From: Streptomyces luteogriseus
GTDB lineage: Bacteria; Actinomycetota; Actinomycetes; Streptomycetales; Streptomycetaceae
Reading direction: 5' to 3'
Assembly (NCBI RefSeq): GCF_014205055.1
Contig: NZ_JACHMS010000001.1
Span: forward strand, 1,364,001-1,428,000
Length of the DNA: 64,000 nt
The translations under genes were made by a program, and so were the position numbers. Of the stretch, positions 24,109 through 32,313 are shown in pieces. Under the pieces are notes generated by a model. That model was given only the letters and a program-made list of their open reading frames with translations, was not told the origin of the DNA and did not search any database. Position 1 is the first letter of the stretch. Each line of letters begins with the position of its first letter.

Positions 24109-25067
24109 CCACGGTCAACCGCCTTCGCCCCCGGCGTTCCTGCCTGGCGGTACCGGGCTCGAACCCGCGTTTCCTGGAGAAGGCCCAGGGCCTCCCGGCC
24201 GACCAGGTCTTCCTCGACCTGGAGGACGCGTGCGCCCCGCTCGCCAAGCCCGAGGCGCGGCACACCATCGTCAAGTTCCTCAACGAGGGCGACTGGACCG
24301 GCAAGACACGTGTGGTCCGGGTCAACGACTGGACGACCGAGTGGACGTACCGCGATGTCGTCACGGTCGTCGAGGGCGCCGGCCAGAACCTCGACTGCAT
24401 CATGCTGCCGAAGGTGCAGACGGCCCAGCAGGTCGTCGCCCTGGACCTGCTGCTGACGCAGATCGAGAAGACGATGGGCTTCGAGGTCGGCAAGATCGGC
24501 ATCGAGGCGCAGATCGAGAACGCCCAGGGCCTGAACAACGTCAACGAGATCGCGCAGGCCTCGCCGCGCGTCGAGACCATCATCTTCGGCCCGGCCGACT
24601 TCATGGCGTCCATCAACATGAAGTCGCTGGTCGTGGGCGAGCAGCCGCCCGGCTACCCGGCCGACGCCTACCACTACATCCTGATGAAGATCCTGATGGC
24701 CGCCCGCGCCAACAACCTCCAGGCCATCGACGGCCCCTACCTGCAGATCCGCAACATCGACGGCTACCGCGAGGTCGCCCAGCGCGCCGCGGCCCTCGGT
24801 TTCGACGGCAAGTGGGTGCTGCACCCGGGCCAGGTCGAGGCGTCCAACGAGATCTTCTCGCCGTCGCAGGAGGACTACGACCACGCCGAGCTGATTCTGG
24901 ACGCGTACGACTACTACACGTCCGAGGCGGGCGGCAAGAAGGGCTCGGCGATGCTCGGCGACGAGATGATCGACGAGGCCAGCCGCAAGATGGCGCTGGT
25001 CATCTCCGGCAAGGGCCGCGCGGCCGGCATGCAGCGCACCAGCAAGTTCGAGATTCCGGAGGGCTGA
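24105..25067 (+). CDS. mcl: L-malyl-CoA/beta-methylmalyl-CoA lyase (HpcH/HpaI family)
   Basis: 320-residue CitE-like TIM-barrel lyase. Signatures are RSCLAVPGSNPRFLEKAQ at the N-terminus, VFLDLEDACAP (metal-binding acidic strand), IEAQIENAQGL with the metal-ligand Glu, and FGPADFMASI with the metal-ligand Asp; KWVLHPGQVEASNE closes the family pattern. The length equals proteobacterial Mcl1. It cleaves beta-methylmalyl-CoA to glyoxylate and propionyl-CoA (and malyl-CoA to glyoxylate and acetyl-CoA), the last steps of the ethylmalonyl-CoA pathway. It overlaps meaA by 4 bp and is followed at 5 bp by the hydratase, so the operon is tightly coupled. Confidence 0.92.
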   Translation: MTTVNRLRPRRSCLAVPGSNPRFLEKAQGLPADQVFLDLEDACAPLAKPEARHTIVKFLNEGDWTGKTRVVRVNDWTTEWTYRDVVTVVEGAGQNLDCIMLPKVQTAQQVVALDLLLTQIEKTMGFEVGKIGIEAQIENAQGLNNVNEIAQASPRVETIIFGPADFMASINMKSLVVGEQPPGYPADAYHYILMKILMAARANNLQAIDGPYLQIRNIDGYREVAQRAAALGFDGKWVLHPGQVEASNEIFSPSQEDYDHAELILDAYDYYTSEAGGKKGSAMLGDEMIDEASRKMALVISGKGRAAGMQRTSKFEIPEG

Positions 25068-25072
25068 GCGCG

Positions 25073-25585
25073 ATGCAGTTCGGGCGCACCTACGAGGAGT
25101 TCGAGGTCGGGGCGACGTACAAGCACTGGCCGGGAAAGACGGTCACGGAGTACGACGACCACCTGTTCTGTCTCCTCACCATGAACCACCACCCGCTCCA
25201 CATGGACACGAACTATGCGGAGAAGACGACCGACTTCGGCAAGAACGTCGTCGTGGGCAACTACATCTACTCGCTGCTGCTCGGCATGTCCGTGCCGGAC
25301 ATCTCCGGCAAGGCGATCGCCAACCTGGAGATCGAGTCGCTGAAGCACGTGGCGCCGACCTTCCACGGCGACACGATCTACGGCCAGACGACCGTGCTCG
25401 ACAAGTGGCCGTCGAAGTCGAAGAACGACCGCGGCATCGTCTACGTCGAGACCAAGGGCTACAAGCAGGACGGCACGCTCGTCTGCGTGTTCCGCCGCAA
25501 GGTGATGGTGCCGACCGAGACGTACATCAAGGAGCGCGGCGGCGAGCAGCCCGGCCGCCCCGAGCTCAGGGAGCAGGAGAAGTAG
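25073..25585 (+). CDS. mch: MaoC-like mesaconyl-CoA hydratase
   Basis: 170-residue single hot-dog-fold MaoC dehydratase: YEEFEVGATYKHWPGKTVTEYDDHLFCLLTMNHHPLHMDTNYA contains the catalytic Asp and His of the hydratase-2 motif, and the long central helix follows at VVGNYIYSLLLGM. By position between mcl and the acyl-CoA dehydrogenase it hydrates mesaconyl-C1-CoA to beta-methylmalyl-CoA. It is about half the length of the characterised proteobacterial Mch (about 340 residues, two hot-dog units), so it probably works as a homodimer. ATG 25073, six bases after the mcl stop. Function is a strong context inference. Confidence 0.88.
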   Translation: MQFGRTYEEFEVGATYKHWPGKTVTEYDDHLFCLLTMNHHPLHMDTNYAEKTTDFGKNVVVGNYIYSLLLGMSVPDISGKAIANLEIESLKHVAPTFHGDTIYGQTTVLDKWPSKSKNDRGIVYVETKGYKQDGTLVCVFRRKVMVPTETYIKERGGEQPGRPELREQEK

Positions 25586-25587
25586 CC

Positions 25588-26793
25588 ATGGCGCGACTCG
25601 CCCAGACCGCAGGTCTGACGGACGTCCAGCAGGAGATCCTGTCCACCGTCCGGGACTTCGTGGACAAGGAGATCATTCCGGTCGCCACGGAGCTGGAGCA
25701 CCGCGACGAGTACCCGCAAGCGATCGTCGACGGGCTGAAGGAGTTGGGCCTGTTCGGGCTGATGATCCCCGAGGAGTACGGGGGCCTGGGCGAGTCGCTC
25801 CTGACCTACGCGCTGTGCGTGGAGGAGATCGCCCGCGGGTGGATGTCGGTGTCCGGCATCATCAACACCCACTTCATCGTGGCGTACATGCTCAAGCAGC
25901 ACGGCACGCAGGAGCAGAAGGACCACTTCCTACCGCGGATGGCGGCCGGTGACATCCGGGGCGCGTTCTCGATGTCGGAGCCGGCGCTCGGCTCGGACGT
26001 GTCGGCGATCTCGTCGAAGGCGGTGAAGGACGGCGAGGAGTACGTCCTCAACGGCCAGAAGATGTGGCTGACGAACGGCGGAACGTCGTCTCTGGTGGCC
26101 GTTCTGGTAAAGAGTGACGAAGGTCACCCCGAGGGCACCGCGCCCCACAAGTCGATGACGACCTTCCTCGTCGAGAAGGAGCCCGGATTCGGCGAGGTGC
26201 GTCCCGGCCTCACGATCCCCGGCAAGATCGACAAGATGGGCTACAAGGGGGTCGACACCACCGAGCTCATCATGGATGGCCTGCGGATTCCTGCGAACCG
26301 GGTGCTCGGCGGGGTCACCGGCCGTGGTTTCTACCAGATGATGGACGGCGTGGAGGTCGGCCGCGTCAATGTGGCGGCGCGTGGCTGCGGTGTCGCTCAG
26401 CGTGCGTTCGAACTGGGCGTCTCGTACGCGCAGCAGCGTCACACCTTCGGGAAGGCGATCGCCCAGCACCAGGCGATCCAGTTCAAGCTGGCCGAGATGG
26501 CTACCAAGGTCGAGGCCGCCCATGCGATGATGGTGAACGCAGCACGCAAAAAGGACTCCGGGGAGCGAAACGACCTCGAGGCCGGGATGGCGAAGTACCT
26601 CGCCTCCGAGTACTGCAAGGAGGTCGTCGAAGACGCCTTCCGGATCCACGGCGGCTACGGCTTCTCCAAGGAGTACGAGATCGAGCGCCTCTACCGTGAG
26701 GCTCCGATGCTGCTCATCGGTGAAGGTACCGCCGAGATCCAGAAAATGATCATCGGCAGGCGGCTGCTCGAAGAGTATCGATTCCAGGGCTAG
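25588..26793 (+). CDS. mcd: Acyl-CoA dehydrogenase, likely methylsuccinyl-CoA dehydrogenase
   Basis: 401-residue FAD enzyme of the short-chain acyl-CoA dehydrogenase type. Family motifs are GAFSMSEPALGSDVSAI (FAD/acyl binding), KMWLTNGG, GRVNVAARGCGVAQRAFE, YAQQRHTFGKAI and DAFRIHGGYGFSKE. The catalytic base is Glu379 in LLIGEGTAEIQ, aligned with Glu376 of medium-chain enzyme. Operon position makes it the (2S)-methylsuccinyl-CoA dehydrogenase that yields mesaconyl-CoA. It lacks the long N-terminal extension of proteobacterial Mcd (about 550 residues). ATG 25588 with GGGAGCAGGAG upstream. Last gene of the pathway operon; a hairpin follows. Confidence 0.88.
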   Translation: MARLAQTAGLTDVQQEILSTVRDFVDKEIIPVATELEHRDEYPQAIVDGLKELGLFGLMIPEEYGGLGESLLTYALCVEEIARGWMSVSGIINTHFIVAYMLKQHGTQEQKDHFLPRMAAGDIRGAFSMSEPALGSDVSAISSKAVKDGEEYVLNGQKMWLTNGGTSSLVAVLVKSDEGHPEGTAPHKSMTTFLVEKEPGFGEVRPGLTIPGKIDKMGYKGVDTTELIMDGLRIPANRVLGGVTGRGFYQMMDGVEVGRVNVAARGCGVAQRAFELGVSYAQQRHTFGKAIAQHQAIQFKLAEMATKVEAAHAMMVNAARKKDSGERNDLEAGMAKYLASEYCKEVVEDAFRIHGGYGFSKEYEIERLYREAPMLLIGEGTAEIQKMIIGRRLLEEYRFQG

Positions 26794-26803
26794 ATGTCCG
26801 GAT

Positions 26804-26840
26804 ACGGGGTGTTTTCTTGGAGAAGAAGATCACACCCCGT
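26804..26840 (+). terminator. Possible terminator after mcd
   Basis: ACGGGGTGT (26804-26812) pairs perfectly with ACACCCCGT (26832-26840) over a 19-nt loop containing TTTTCTTGG. It starts 11 bp past the mcd stop. Large loop and no T run after the stem, so it may only partly terminate before psd. Confidence 0.45.
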
Positions 26841-26963
26841 CAACACTCTTCTGCCGCCGACTCGGCTGCCTGGCTTACCCAGTTACGGCTCCGAGCCGCT
26901 ACGATCGCCGGAAAGCCGCCGTCCCCCGTCAGAGTGCGGCATCATCCGCTACGAAGGTCATCC

Positions 26964-27620
26964 ATGCCCCACAGCCAAACCTCTGCACCACGCGACAGCC
27001 GGGCCGGCGTACGCCTCGCGCGCGGAGCATCGCCGTGGCTCCTTCCGACCGTCGCCACCGCAGCACTCAGCCTGGCCCGGGCCCGGCGCTCCGGCGCCGC
27101 CAAGGCCGTCGCCGTTCCCGCCACCGCGCTCGCGGCCGGAATGCTGTGGTTCTTCCGCGACCCCGAGCGCGAGATCACCCAGGGCCGGGTCATCTCGCCC
27201 GCCGACGGTGTGGTGCAGAGCATCATGCCGTGGAAGGACGGCCGCACGCGCGTCGCCATCTTCATGAGCCCGCTGAACGTCCACGTCAACCGCGCGCCCC
27301 TCGCGGGCACGGTGACGTCGGTCGAGCACGTACCCGGTGGCTTCGTTCCCGCCTTCAACAAGGAGAGCGAGAACAACGAGCGTGTCGTCTGGCACTTCGA
27401 CACCGAGCTCGGCGACATCGAGATGATCCAGATCGCCGGCGCGGTCGCCCGTCGCATCGTCCCCTACCTGCCCCAGGGCACGAAGGTCGAGCAGGGCGAG
27501 CGGATCGGCCTGATCCGCTTCGGCTCGCGTGTCGACCTCTACCTGCCCGAGGGCGTGGAGGTCGCGGTCGAGGTCGGTCAGAAGACGGTGGCTGGGGTGA
27601 CTCGCATTGACCGTGATTGA
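26964..27620 (+). CDS. psd: Phosphatidylserine decarboxylase
   Basis: 218-residue short-type Psd that converts phosphatidylserine to phosphatidylethanolamine. A hydrophobic N-terminal region (about 22-62) would anchor it to the membrane. Family motifs are WFFRDPERE, ISPADGVVQS and FMSPLNVHVNR. The self-cleavage site is Gly187-Ser188 in IRFGSRVDL, where Ser188 becomes the pyruvoyl group. The ATG at 26964 was chosen over the open frame from 26817 because homology starts here and AAGG lies upstream. The stop overlaps the pssA start by 14 bp, so the two enzymes of the PE pathway are coupled in reverse order of the reactions. Confidence 0.95.
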   Translation: MPHSQTSAPRDSRAGVRLARGASPWLLPTVATAALSLARARRSGAAKAVAVPATALAAGMLWFFRDPEREITQGRVISPADGVVQSIMPWKDGRTRVAIFMSPLNVHVNRAPLAGTVTSVEHVPGGFVPAFNKESENNERVVWHFDTELGDIEMIQIAGAVARRIVPYLPQGTKVEQGERIGLIRFGSRVDLYLPEGVEVAVEVGQKTVAGVTRIDRD

Positions 27621-28461
27621 TCCTGATACCAAGGCCGGCTGGGTCCCGGAGGCCGACGAGATCGACGAAGAAGAGGAGATGCCCCTCTCTCTTCGTCTGT
27701 CGATAGCGGACACGCTGACGCTCGGCAACGCCACGTGCGGCTTCATGGCGGTGTATTTCACCACCACTGGCATCCTGATCCCGGACCTCATGGGCAGCCA
27801 GGAGTCCGGCATGGCGCGCAACAGCGCGGCCACGGCGGTCATCCTGATGCTGTGCGCCGCGGTCTTCGACCTGTTCGACGGCCTGGTGGCGCGCAAGCTG
27901 CGCTCCTCCCCCATGGGCGCCGAGCTGGACAACCTCTCCGACCTGATCAGCTTCGGGCTGGCGCCGGCGTACTTCGTCCTCGTCTACGGCATGGTGGCGG
28001 AGGGCGCGTACCAGCGGGTCGCGGCGGTCGGTGCGATCGTGGTGCTGCTGGCGGTGGTGCTGCGGCTTGCGCGGTTCTCGTGCGTCACGGTCAAGGACGG
28101 CACCTTCCAGGGCATGCCGTCACCGTTCGGCGCGCTGACGGTCGTGTCCATCGTGCTGCTGGAGCTTCCCTTCGTGGCGACGCTGCTGGCGATCCTGGGG
28201 ACGGCGTGGCTGATGGTGAGCCGCGTGGAGTATCCGAAGCCGCGGGGCCGGCTCGCCGTGGCGATGCTGTCGTGGATCGTGGTGGGCATGGGCATGATGG
28301 CCGCCTGGGCGTTCGACGCGCCGAGCGGCCAGCTGCTGCTCCAGACGGGTTGTGCGCTCCAGCTGGTCATGGGCGCGGTGATTCCGCTGTTCGCGACGGC
28401 TCGACGGGTGAACAACTTCCGCGGCAACCGGCGCGAGGCGCGGGCGGCGCAGCTGCCCTGA
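27607..28461 (+). CDS. pssA: CDP-diacylglycerol-serine O-phosphatidyltransferase
   Basis: 284-residue integral membrane enzyme of the CDP-alcohol phosphatidyltransferase family, making phosphatidylserine from CDP-diacylglycerol and serine. The catalytic motif D-x2-DG-x2-AR-x8-G-x3-D-x3-D is complete in the segment starting DLFDGLVARK and ending GAELDNLSD (about residues 91-115). About eight hydrophobic helices follow. An acidic cytosolic N-terminus (EADEIDEEEEM) precedes TM1. The TTG at 27607 has GGGGTGA upstream; GTG at 27613 or ATG at 27679 are other possible starts. It works with psd to supply phosphatidylethanolamine. Ends in a very strong terminator. Confidence 0.94.
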   Translation: MTVIDPDTKAGWVPEADEIDEEEEMPLSLRLSIADTLTLGNATCGFMAVYFTTTGILIPDLMGSQESGMARNSAATAVILMLCAAVFDLFDGLVARKLRSSPMGAELDNLSDLISFGLAPAYFVLVYGMVAEGAYQRVAAVGAIVVLLAVVLRLARFSCVTVKDGTFQGMPSPFGALTVVSIVLLELPFVATLLAILGTAWLMVSRVEYPKPRGRLAVAMLSWIVVGMGMMAAWAFDAPSGQLLLQTGCALQLVMGAVIPLFATARRVNNFRGNRREARAAQLP

Positions 28462-28477
28462 TCTCGTCCCTGTACTG

Positions 28478-28520
28478 ACGGGTGTGGCCCGGACCTTCGA
28501 GGTCCGGGCCACACCCGTTT
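28478..28520 (+). terminator. Very strong 18-bp terminator after pssA
   Basis: ACGGGTGTGGCCCGGACC (28478-28495) pairs without mismatch with GGTCCGGGCCACACCCGT (28501-28518) around TTCGA, followed by TT. It begins 16 bp past the pssA stop. Confidence 0.92.
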
Positions 28521-28585
28521 CTCGTTCAAGGGCGTCTCACTCTTGCCCTTGACGGGTCAACTACCGCCGTTCGAAGCCGATTTGC

Positions 28586-28622
28586 GGAGAAAATACAGGA
28601 AGAGGAGGGTGGAAAGAGGGGG
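28586..28622 (+). other. Purine-rich tract upstream of the alpha/beta hydrolase
   Basis: 34 of 37 bases are purines, in locally AT-richer DNA (about 28570-28660) that contrasts with the surroundings. It ends 41 bp before the hydrolase ATG. It could be part of an untranslated leader, a triplex-prone element or a promoter region. No -10/-35 pair stands out. Confidence 0.5.
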
Positions 28623-28663
28623 TTTCATCCACTTCGTCACACTTTTCCCATCGGGAGGCGGCC

Positions 28664-29884
28664 ATGCCCGCACCCATCCTCAGAGAGCACAAGGTCACAC
28701 TCCAGTCCAAGATCCCCGCGAACTTCGGCGACACGGTGACCCTGCCCGTACGGGAGTACGAGGGCACCAAGCCGAACCAACCGCACCAGCCGGTGCTCAT
28801 GCTGCACGGCAGGAGCGTGCCGGCGCTGGCGGGGTTCGACCTCGCACCGGTCCCCGGCGGGCGCGCCACCCGGTACAGCTGGGCGCAGGAACTCGCGGAC
28901 GACGGCTATGACGTCTTCATCATGGACCTCCAGGGCTCCGGCCGGTCGCCGCGCCCGCGGATGGACGACCCGTGCAACGCCAACCCGGCCCAGCAGCAGG
29001 TCCTCGTCCCCAATCCCCTCCAGGAGCCCTGCCCGCCCCCTCCCCCGTACGCCAAGCAGCTGGGCAACTCGGAGAGCGAGTGGGCAGAGGTGGACGCAGT
29101 GGTCGAGCACATCAGGGGCCTTCCCGGCCGGAAGAAGCCGATCCGTTTCATCGCCTGGTCGCTGGGGGCGGCCATCATGGGCACCTACACCCTCCAGCAC
29201 CCCGGCAATGTGGAGAGCCTGCTCCTGCTCGCTCCGGTCTTCCCGCCCAAGGGACGGTGGTCGGGCGAGCTCGACGACCCGTTCGGCCGCCCGTCCGAGG
29301 CCCAGACGCTGCCGATGTCCACACCGGCCGTCACCTGGGGCTTCCCGATGTTCGTCGGCACCAGGACGGGGTTCAGGACCGGACTGGACGGCAACCCCGA
29401 CCTGCGGGAACCCGGCGTCGTGGACCTCGCCTGGGAAGCCTGCATGCGCAGCGACCCCCTCGGCAGCAAGTGGGGCCGCGAGGTGGCCCCGGGTGAGTTC
29501 GAGGGCATTCTGCGGTACCGGAACACCTACTGGTGGGGCTGGAACAACCAGACGGTGCCGCACGAGAACCCGGCCCGCACGACCGTGCTCGGGGACCGGG
29601 TTCCCGTGCTCATCATCTACGGGGAACTGGACCGGGCCGCCAACAGCCCGGCCACCTTGCCCGACCCCATCCGCTTCTCCGTGCCGGACCTGTACAAGGC
29701 CGTCAAGGGACCCGGCAGGCTGATGTTCTGCCTCGAGGGTGCGGGCCACTCGCTGGTGTGGGAGGTCACCGCCCAGACGGTGCACCACATGTCGAAGCAG
29801 TGGTTCAAGAACGGCAAGGTGTGGGGCCAGAGCTCCGGCAGCTACTTCCGGGACTCCGACGGAGCGCTGATCCCCCTGCCGTGA
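28664..29884 (+). CDS. Alpha/beta hydrolase of unknown substrate
   Basis: 406-residue alpha/beta hydrolase. Visible motifs are the oxyanion turn LMLHGRS (about 46-52), FIMDLQGSGRSPRPR, the nucleophile elbow FIAWSLGAA with Ser166, LLLAPVFPP, the acid region IIYGELDRAA and the histidine in EGAGHSLVWE. Between strands there is a long cap with a proline run (PCPPPPPYAKQ). There is no signal peptide. GGGAGG lies upstream of ATG 28664. Stands alone between the pssA terminator and the convergent glycerate kinase gene (4 bp gap). The elbow is A-x-S-x-G rather than G-x-S-x-G. Substrate not predictable. Confidence 0.83.
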   Translation: MPAPILREHKVTLQSKIPANFGDTVTLPVREYEGTKPNQPHQPVLMLHGRSVPALAGFDLAPVPGGRATRYSWAQELADDGYDVFIMDLQGSGRSPRPRMDDPCNANPAQQQVLVPNPLQEPCPPPPPYAKQLGNSESEWAEVDAVVEHIRGLPGRKKPIRFIAWSLGAAIMGTYTLQHPGNVESLLLLAPVFPPKGRWSGELDDPFGRPSEAQTLPMSTPAVTWGFPMFVGTRTGFRTGLDGNPDLREPGVVDLAWEACMRSDPLGSKWGREVAPGEFEGILRYRNTYWWGWNNQTVPHENPARTTVLGDRVPVLIIYGELDRAANSPATLPDPIRFSVPDLYKAVKGPGRLMFCLEGAGHSLVWEVTAQTVHHMSKQWFKNGKVWGQSSGSYFRDSDGALIPLP

Positions 29885-29888
29885 CGGA

Positions 29889-31049
29889 TCAGGTCAGGAA
29901 GTCCCGCGCGATCCGCTCCGCCACCCGCTCCAGGATCGGGCCGGCCTCGGCGATGCACTTCGCCACGTCCGGTTCCTCGTCCGTCAGGGGGTAGGCCCGG
30001 CGGAAACCGGCCCGGCCCAGGGTCTGGGGCGGCAGGGCCAGGCGGCCGCAGACCGCCACGACGTCCTTGTCCGCGGCACGGGCCGCCGCGGCGACGCCGG
30101 CCGGGGCCTTGCCGTGGAGGGTCTGCTCGTCGAGGGAGCCCTCGCCGGTGATGACCAGGTCGGCGCGGTCCAGGGCGGGTGCGAAGCCCAGAACGTCGAG
30201 CATCACCTCGATGCCGGGGCGGAACCGGGCGCCCAGCAGCAGGGCGCCGTAGCCGATACCGCCCGCCGCGCCCGCACCCGGTGATGCCGCGTACGCGGCG
30301 GCCTTCGGGCCGGCCGGGCCCTCCAGCACCTTCGCGAAGTGCGCGAGGGCGGCGTCCAGGGCCTCCACGTCGTCGGGCGAGGCGCCCTTCTGCGGGCCGT
30401 AGACCGCGGGTGCGCCCTTCGGGCCGGTCAGCGGGTTGTCGACGTCGCTGGCGAGGACCAGCTCGACCTCGGTGAGGCGCGGATCCAGTCCCGACAGGTC
30501 GGCCGTCGCCAGTTCGGCCAGGCCGCCGCCGCCCGGGGGCACCGGCTCCCCGTCGGCGTCCAGGAAGCGGGCGCCCAGCGCGGACAGCATCCCGGCGCCA
30601 CCGTCGGTGGTGGCGCTGCCGCCGACCCCGAAGACGATCGTGCGGGCTCCCGCGTCCAGCGCGGCCCGCAGCAGTTCGCCGGAGCCGTAGGTGGAGGCCG
30701 TGCGCGGGGCGAAGACCCCGGCGGGCAGCCGCTGCAGCCCGCTCGCCTCGGCCATCTCCACGACCGCGGTGCCCTCGCGCAGCGCGTACGCCGCCGTCAC
30801 CTCGTCGCCGAGGGGACCGGCCACCCGCACCTCCCGGCGCTCGAACCCGGCCGCGACCGCCGCGGCCACGGTTCCGTCGCCGCCGTCGGCCACGGGCAGC
30901 GCCTCGACCTCGAGACCGGGCAGCACCCGGCGCAGTCCGGCCGTGACCCGCTCGGCGACCTCGACGGCCGTCAGCGACCCCTTGAACTTGTCCGCGGCGA
31001 CGAGCACCCGCTGTGTCGTCCGGGTGTCGCTCACTGCAGCGTCCGCCAC
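29889..31049 (-). CDS. Glycerate kinase
   Basis: 386-residue class I glycerate kinase (GlxK/GarK family), which phosphorylates D-glycerate to 2-phosphoglycerate with ATP. Motifs are VLVAADKFKGSLTA at the N-terminus, LPVADGGDGT, FGVGGSATTDGGAGM, ASDVDNPLTGPKGA with VYGPQKGA, and DLVITGEGSLDEQT. GTG 31049 with GGGGAG five bases upstream is preferred; GTG at 31055 and 31034 are in frame. It ends 4 bp from the convergent hydrolase. Possible link: the ethylmalonyl-CoA pathway produces glyoxylate, and glycerate kinase can draw off glyoxylate-derived glycerate, although no glyoxylate carboligase or tartronate semialdehyde reductase is nearby. Confidence 0.92.
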   Translation of the reverse strand: MADAAVSDTRTTQRVLVAADKFKGSLTAVEVAERVTAGLRRVLPGLEVEALPVADGGDGTVAAAVAAGFERREVRVAGPLGDEVTAAYALREGTAVVEMAEASGLQRLPAGVFAPRTASTYGSGELLRAALDAGARTIVFGVGGSATTDGGAGMLSALGARFLDADGEPVPPGGGGLAELATADLSGLDPRLTEVELVLASDVDNPLTGPKGAPAVYGPQKGASPDDVEALDAALAHFAKVLEGPAGPKAAAYAASPGAGAAGGIGYGALLLGARFRPGIEVMLDVLGFAPALDRADLVITGEGSLDEQTLHGKAPAGVAAAARAADKDVVAVCGRLALPPQTLGRAGFRRAYPLTDEEPDVAKCIAEAGPILERVAERIARDFLT

Positions 31050-31195
31050 TTGCACTCCCCTTGCTCTCCGGGCCCTCACGCATGTCAAGGCCAGTCGCGC
31101 CGCTGCGACCTTAACCGGAGGACGCCCCGGCCGTCAGCATCTGCCCAACCCGCGGACGACGCGCCCGCGGCCGCCGATGCGGGTAGACCGTAACC

Positions 31196-32269
31196 ATGGC
31201 CCCTGCGCACACCGACACAGACCTGGCCGACCGCATCCTCGGCGGCTGGACCGGCCGCGTCGCCGGCAACATGCTCGGCAAGCCGGTCGAACAGGGCGAG
31301 GTGTGGACCCGCGACCGCATCGACCGCTACCTGAGGCAGGCCGCGGCCTTGCCGCTCACCGACTACCTGCCCGAGCCGATCAGCGAGCACGACGGGTTCG
31401 AGCTGCGCCCCGAGTGGCGCCAGTGCGTGCGCGGCCGCATCCACGGCAGCTGCCGTGACGACGACGTCGACTACGCGATCCTCGGTCTCGACCTGCTGGA
31501 GACCCACGGCTTCGGCTTCAGCACGGAGCAGGTCGGCGACCTGTGGCTGCTGCGGCTGCCATATCTGCAGACGTTCACCGCCGAGCGGGCGGCGTACCGC
31601 AACCTCGCGAACGGGCTGAAGCCGCCGCTGACGGCGACGTACGACAACCCGTACCAGGAGTGGATCGGCGCCCTCATCCGCGCGGACGTCTACGGCTGGA
31701 CCTGCCCGGGTGCCCCGCGCCGGGCCGCCTCGCTGGCCCGCCGGGACGCGGTGCTGTCGCACACCGGAAACGGGGTCTACGGGGCGATGTGGGCGGCGGC
31801 GCTGATCGCTGCGGCGTTCACGGCGCCCACCGTGCGGCACGCCGTCGACGAGGCCCTGGCCGTGATCCCGGCGAGCAGCCGCCTGGCCCGCACGGTGCGA
31901 CGGGTGGTCTCCCTGCACGACGCCCGGCTGTCCTGGGAGGACACGCTCACCACGGTCGCCGAGGAGACCGGCGGCATGGGCTGGATCCACACCGTCCCGA
32001 ACGCGGCCGTCCTCACCGCCGGTCTGCTCCACGGCGACGGCGACTTCACCCGCACCATCACCCTGACCGTACGCGGCGGCCTGGACACCGACTCCAACGG
32101 CGCGACCGCGGGTTCGGTGGCAGGCGTGTTCGGCGGGGCGGCCGCCATTCCCGACCAGTGGAAGACGCCGCTGGAGGACACGGTCCGCAGCGCGGTGTTC
32201 GGCTTCGACGGGGTGCGGATCAGCGAGCTGGCGGAACGGACGCTGCGGCTGGCGGAGCCCGCGGCCTGA
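31196..32269 (+). CDS. ADP-ribosylglycohydrolase family protein
   Basis: 357-residue all-helical ARH/DraG-type hydrolase. The two magnesium-binding clusters are present in variant form: CRDDDVDY (Asp88-Asp90) for the usual T-D-D-T, and GGLDTDSNGATAGSVAG with Asp297 and Asp299 for the second site. The N-terminal ADRILGGWTGRVAGNMLGKPVE is the family opening. It would cleave ADP-ribose from proteins or small molecules such as O-acetyl-ADP-ribose. No ribosome site is seen before ATG 31196; TAGACC six bases upstream may be the -10 of a leaderless mRNA. First of three plus-strand genes (Nudix, sirtuin) acting on ADP-ribose chemistry. Confidence 0.9.
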   Translation: MAPAHTDTDLADRILGGWTGRVAGNMLGKPVEQGEVWTRDRIDRYLRQAAALPLTDYLPEPISEHDGFELRPEWRQCVRGRIHGSCRDDDVDYAILGLDLLETHGFGFSTEQVGDLWLLRLPYLQTFTAERAAYRNLANGLKPPLTATYDNPYQEWIGALIRADVYGWTCPGAPRRAASLARRDAVLSHTGNGVYGAMWAAALIAAAFTAPTVRHAVDEALAVIPASSRLARTVRRVVSLHDARLSWEDTLTTVAEETGGMGWIHTVPNAAVLTAGLLHGDGDFTRTITLTVRGGLDTDSNGATAGSVAGVFGGAAAIPDQWKTPLEDTVRSAVFGFDGVRISELAERTLRLAEPAA

Positions 32270-32301
32270 TCACCCGGGGTATGAGGCGGCGATCCGGTGG
32301 T

Positions 32302-32307
32302 TACCCT
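32302..32307 (+). promoter_or_regulatory. -10 element for leaderless Nudix transcript
   Basis: TACCCT ends six bases before the ATG at 32314 and no ribosome site lies between. This is the usual layout of a leaderless Streptomyces start. Confidence 0.5.
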
Positions 32308-32313
32308 GCACGG

